From positions 1-14,215 of the forward strand of contig DASQUP010000082.1 of NCBI GenBank assembly GCA_035641235.1: a stretch of DNA of 14,215 nt, written 5' to 3'. This DNA is from DASQUP01 sp035641235. GTDB taxonomy: Bacteria > Actinomycetota > CADDZG01 > WHSQ01. The notes beneath the pieces were generated by a model, which was given only the letters and a program-made list of their open reading frames with translations, had not been told where the DNA came from and made no database searches. Shown one piece after another: positions 14,021 through 14,215 of the stretch. Positions within the stretch are counted from its first letter, which is position 1; the number at the start of each line of letters is the position of its first letter. The position numbers and the translations under genes were made by a program.

Positions 14021-14215
14021 TCATCCCATTCCAGACGCTACCGGCACACGCTCGGAAGCGGGCGTGGACTCGGTCGCCATGCGCGGCAGCAGTTGATCCA
14101 ACCACTTCGGGATCCACCAGTTCCTGTCCCCCAACACCTCCATGGTCGCCGGCACCAGCAGAAGCCGAACGATTGTTGCATCGACAAGAACTGCGACGGC
14201 GAGTCCGAGACCGAA
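14021..14215 (-). CDS. MMPL-family (RND superfamily) transporter, C-terminal end only (partial)
   Basis: The last 64 codons are present; the rest lies beyond the right edge. The sequence GLGLAVAVLVDATIVRLLLV is the final membrane helix with the VDATIVR motif characteristic of MMPL proteins. It is followed by PATMEVLGDRNWWIPKWLDQ, the usual cytoplasmic end of the actinobacterial family, and a short Ser/Thr/Pro tail. MMPL proteins export lipids or other hydrophobic compounds using the proton gradient; the substrate here cannot be told. Its TGA (14023-14021) overlaps a possible ATG (14024-14022) of the cupredoxin gene. Confidence 0.9.
   Translation of the reverse strand, partial: FGLGLAVAVLVDATIVRLLLVPATMEVLGDRNWWIPKWLDQLLPRMATESTPASERVPVASGMG

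Noticed and set aside
1..14215. Defence island, CRISPR, transposon or phage genes
   Set aside because: No direct-repeat array, transposase, integrase, terminal inverted repeat or phage structural gene was seen on either strand.

Overview
The window is GC-rich and densely coded on both strands. The gene set points to an actinobacterium (Actinomycetota): PspC/toast-rack membrane proteins with a PspC-type histidine kinase and LuxR-type regulator, a DUF5808-type small protein, an MMPL transporter tail, TTG and GTG starts, and a possible leaderless promoter. I cannot place it more finely. There are no rRNA or tRNA genes, insertion sequences or CRISPR arrays.

Layout. (1) Positions 1-3353 hold an envelope-sensing unit. 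A PspC/toast-rack protein and the start of a second small membrane protein read leftwards. Divergently, a histidine kinase that itself begins with a PspC domain is followed by its LuxR-type response regulator. (2) 3346-5464, minus strand: a REC/HD-GYP cyclic-di-GMP phosphodiesterase regulator, then a family IV (HSL-like) esterase. (3) 5465-5781 is a 317-base gap with a long hairpin and an intrinsic terminator, both upstream of a plus-strand FAD-dependent amine/amino-acid oxidoreductase (5782-6969). (4) 6975-8528, minus strand: an ArsR-type repressor, an SRPBCC protein, a CBS-pair protein and a DUF5808-like small protein. A second SRPBCC gene (8595-9023) is divergent, and a palindrome plus a TTGACA promoter lie between them. 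(5) 9202-13300: a soluble hybrid histidine kinase with three PAS domains, then a very unusual response regulator, REC / HD-GYP / REC / LuxR HTH in one polypeptide. (6) 13308-13481: a headless remnant of another histidine kinase. (7) 13623-14215, minus strand: the C-terminal end of an MMPL-family transporter whose stop overlaps a possible start of a cupredoxin lipoprotein with a full type 1 copper ligand set.

How they fit together. The window is dominated by signal transduction: two complete kinase/regulator sets, a kinase relic and two HD-GYP proteins. The most unusual element is the fusion at 11564-13300. It joins a predicted cyclic-di-GMP hydrolase to a complete NarL-type transcription regulator, next to a hybrid kinase that could feed either receiver. 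That pathway is inferred from architecture and adjacency only. The rest are recognisable families, and I see no defence system or other clearly novel multi-gene system.
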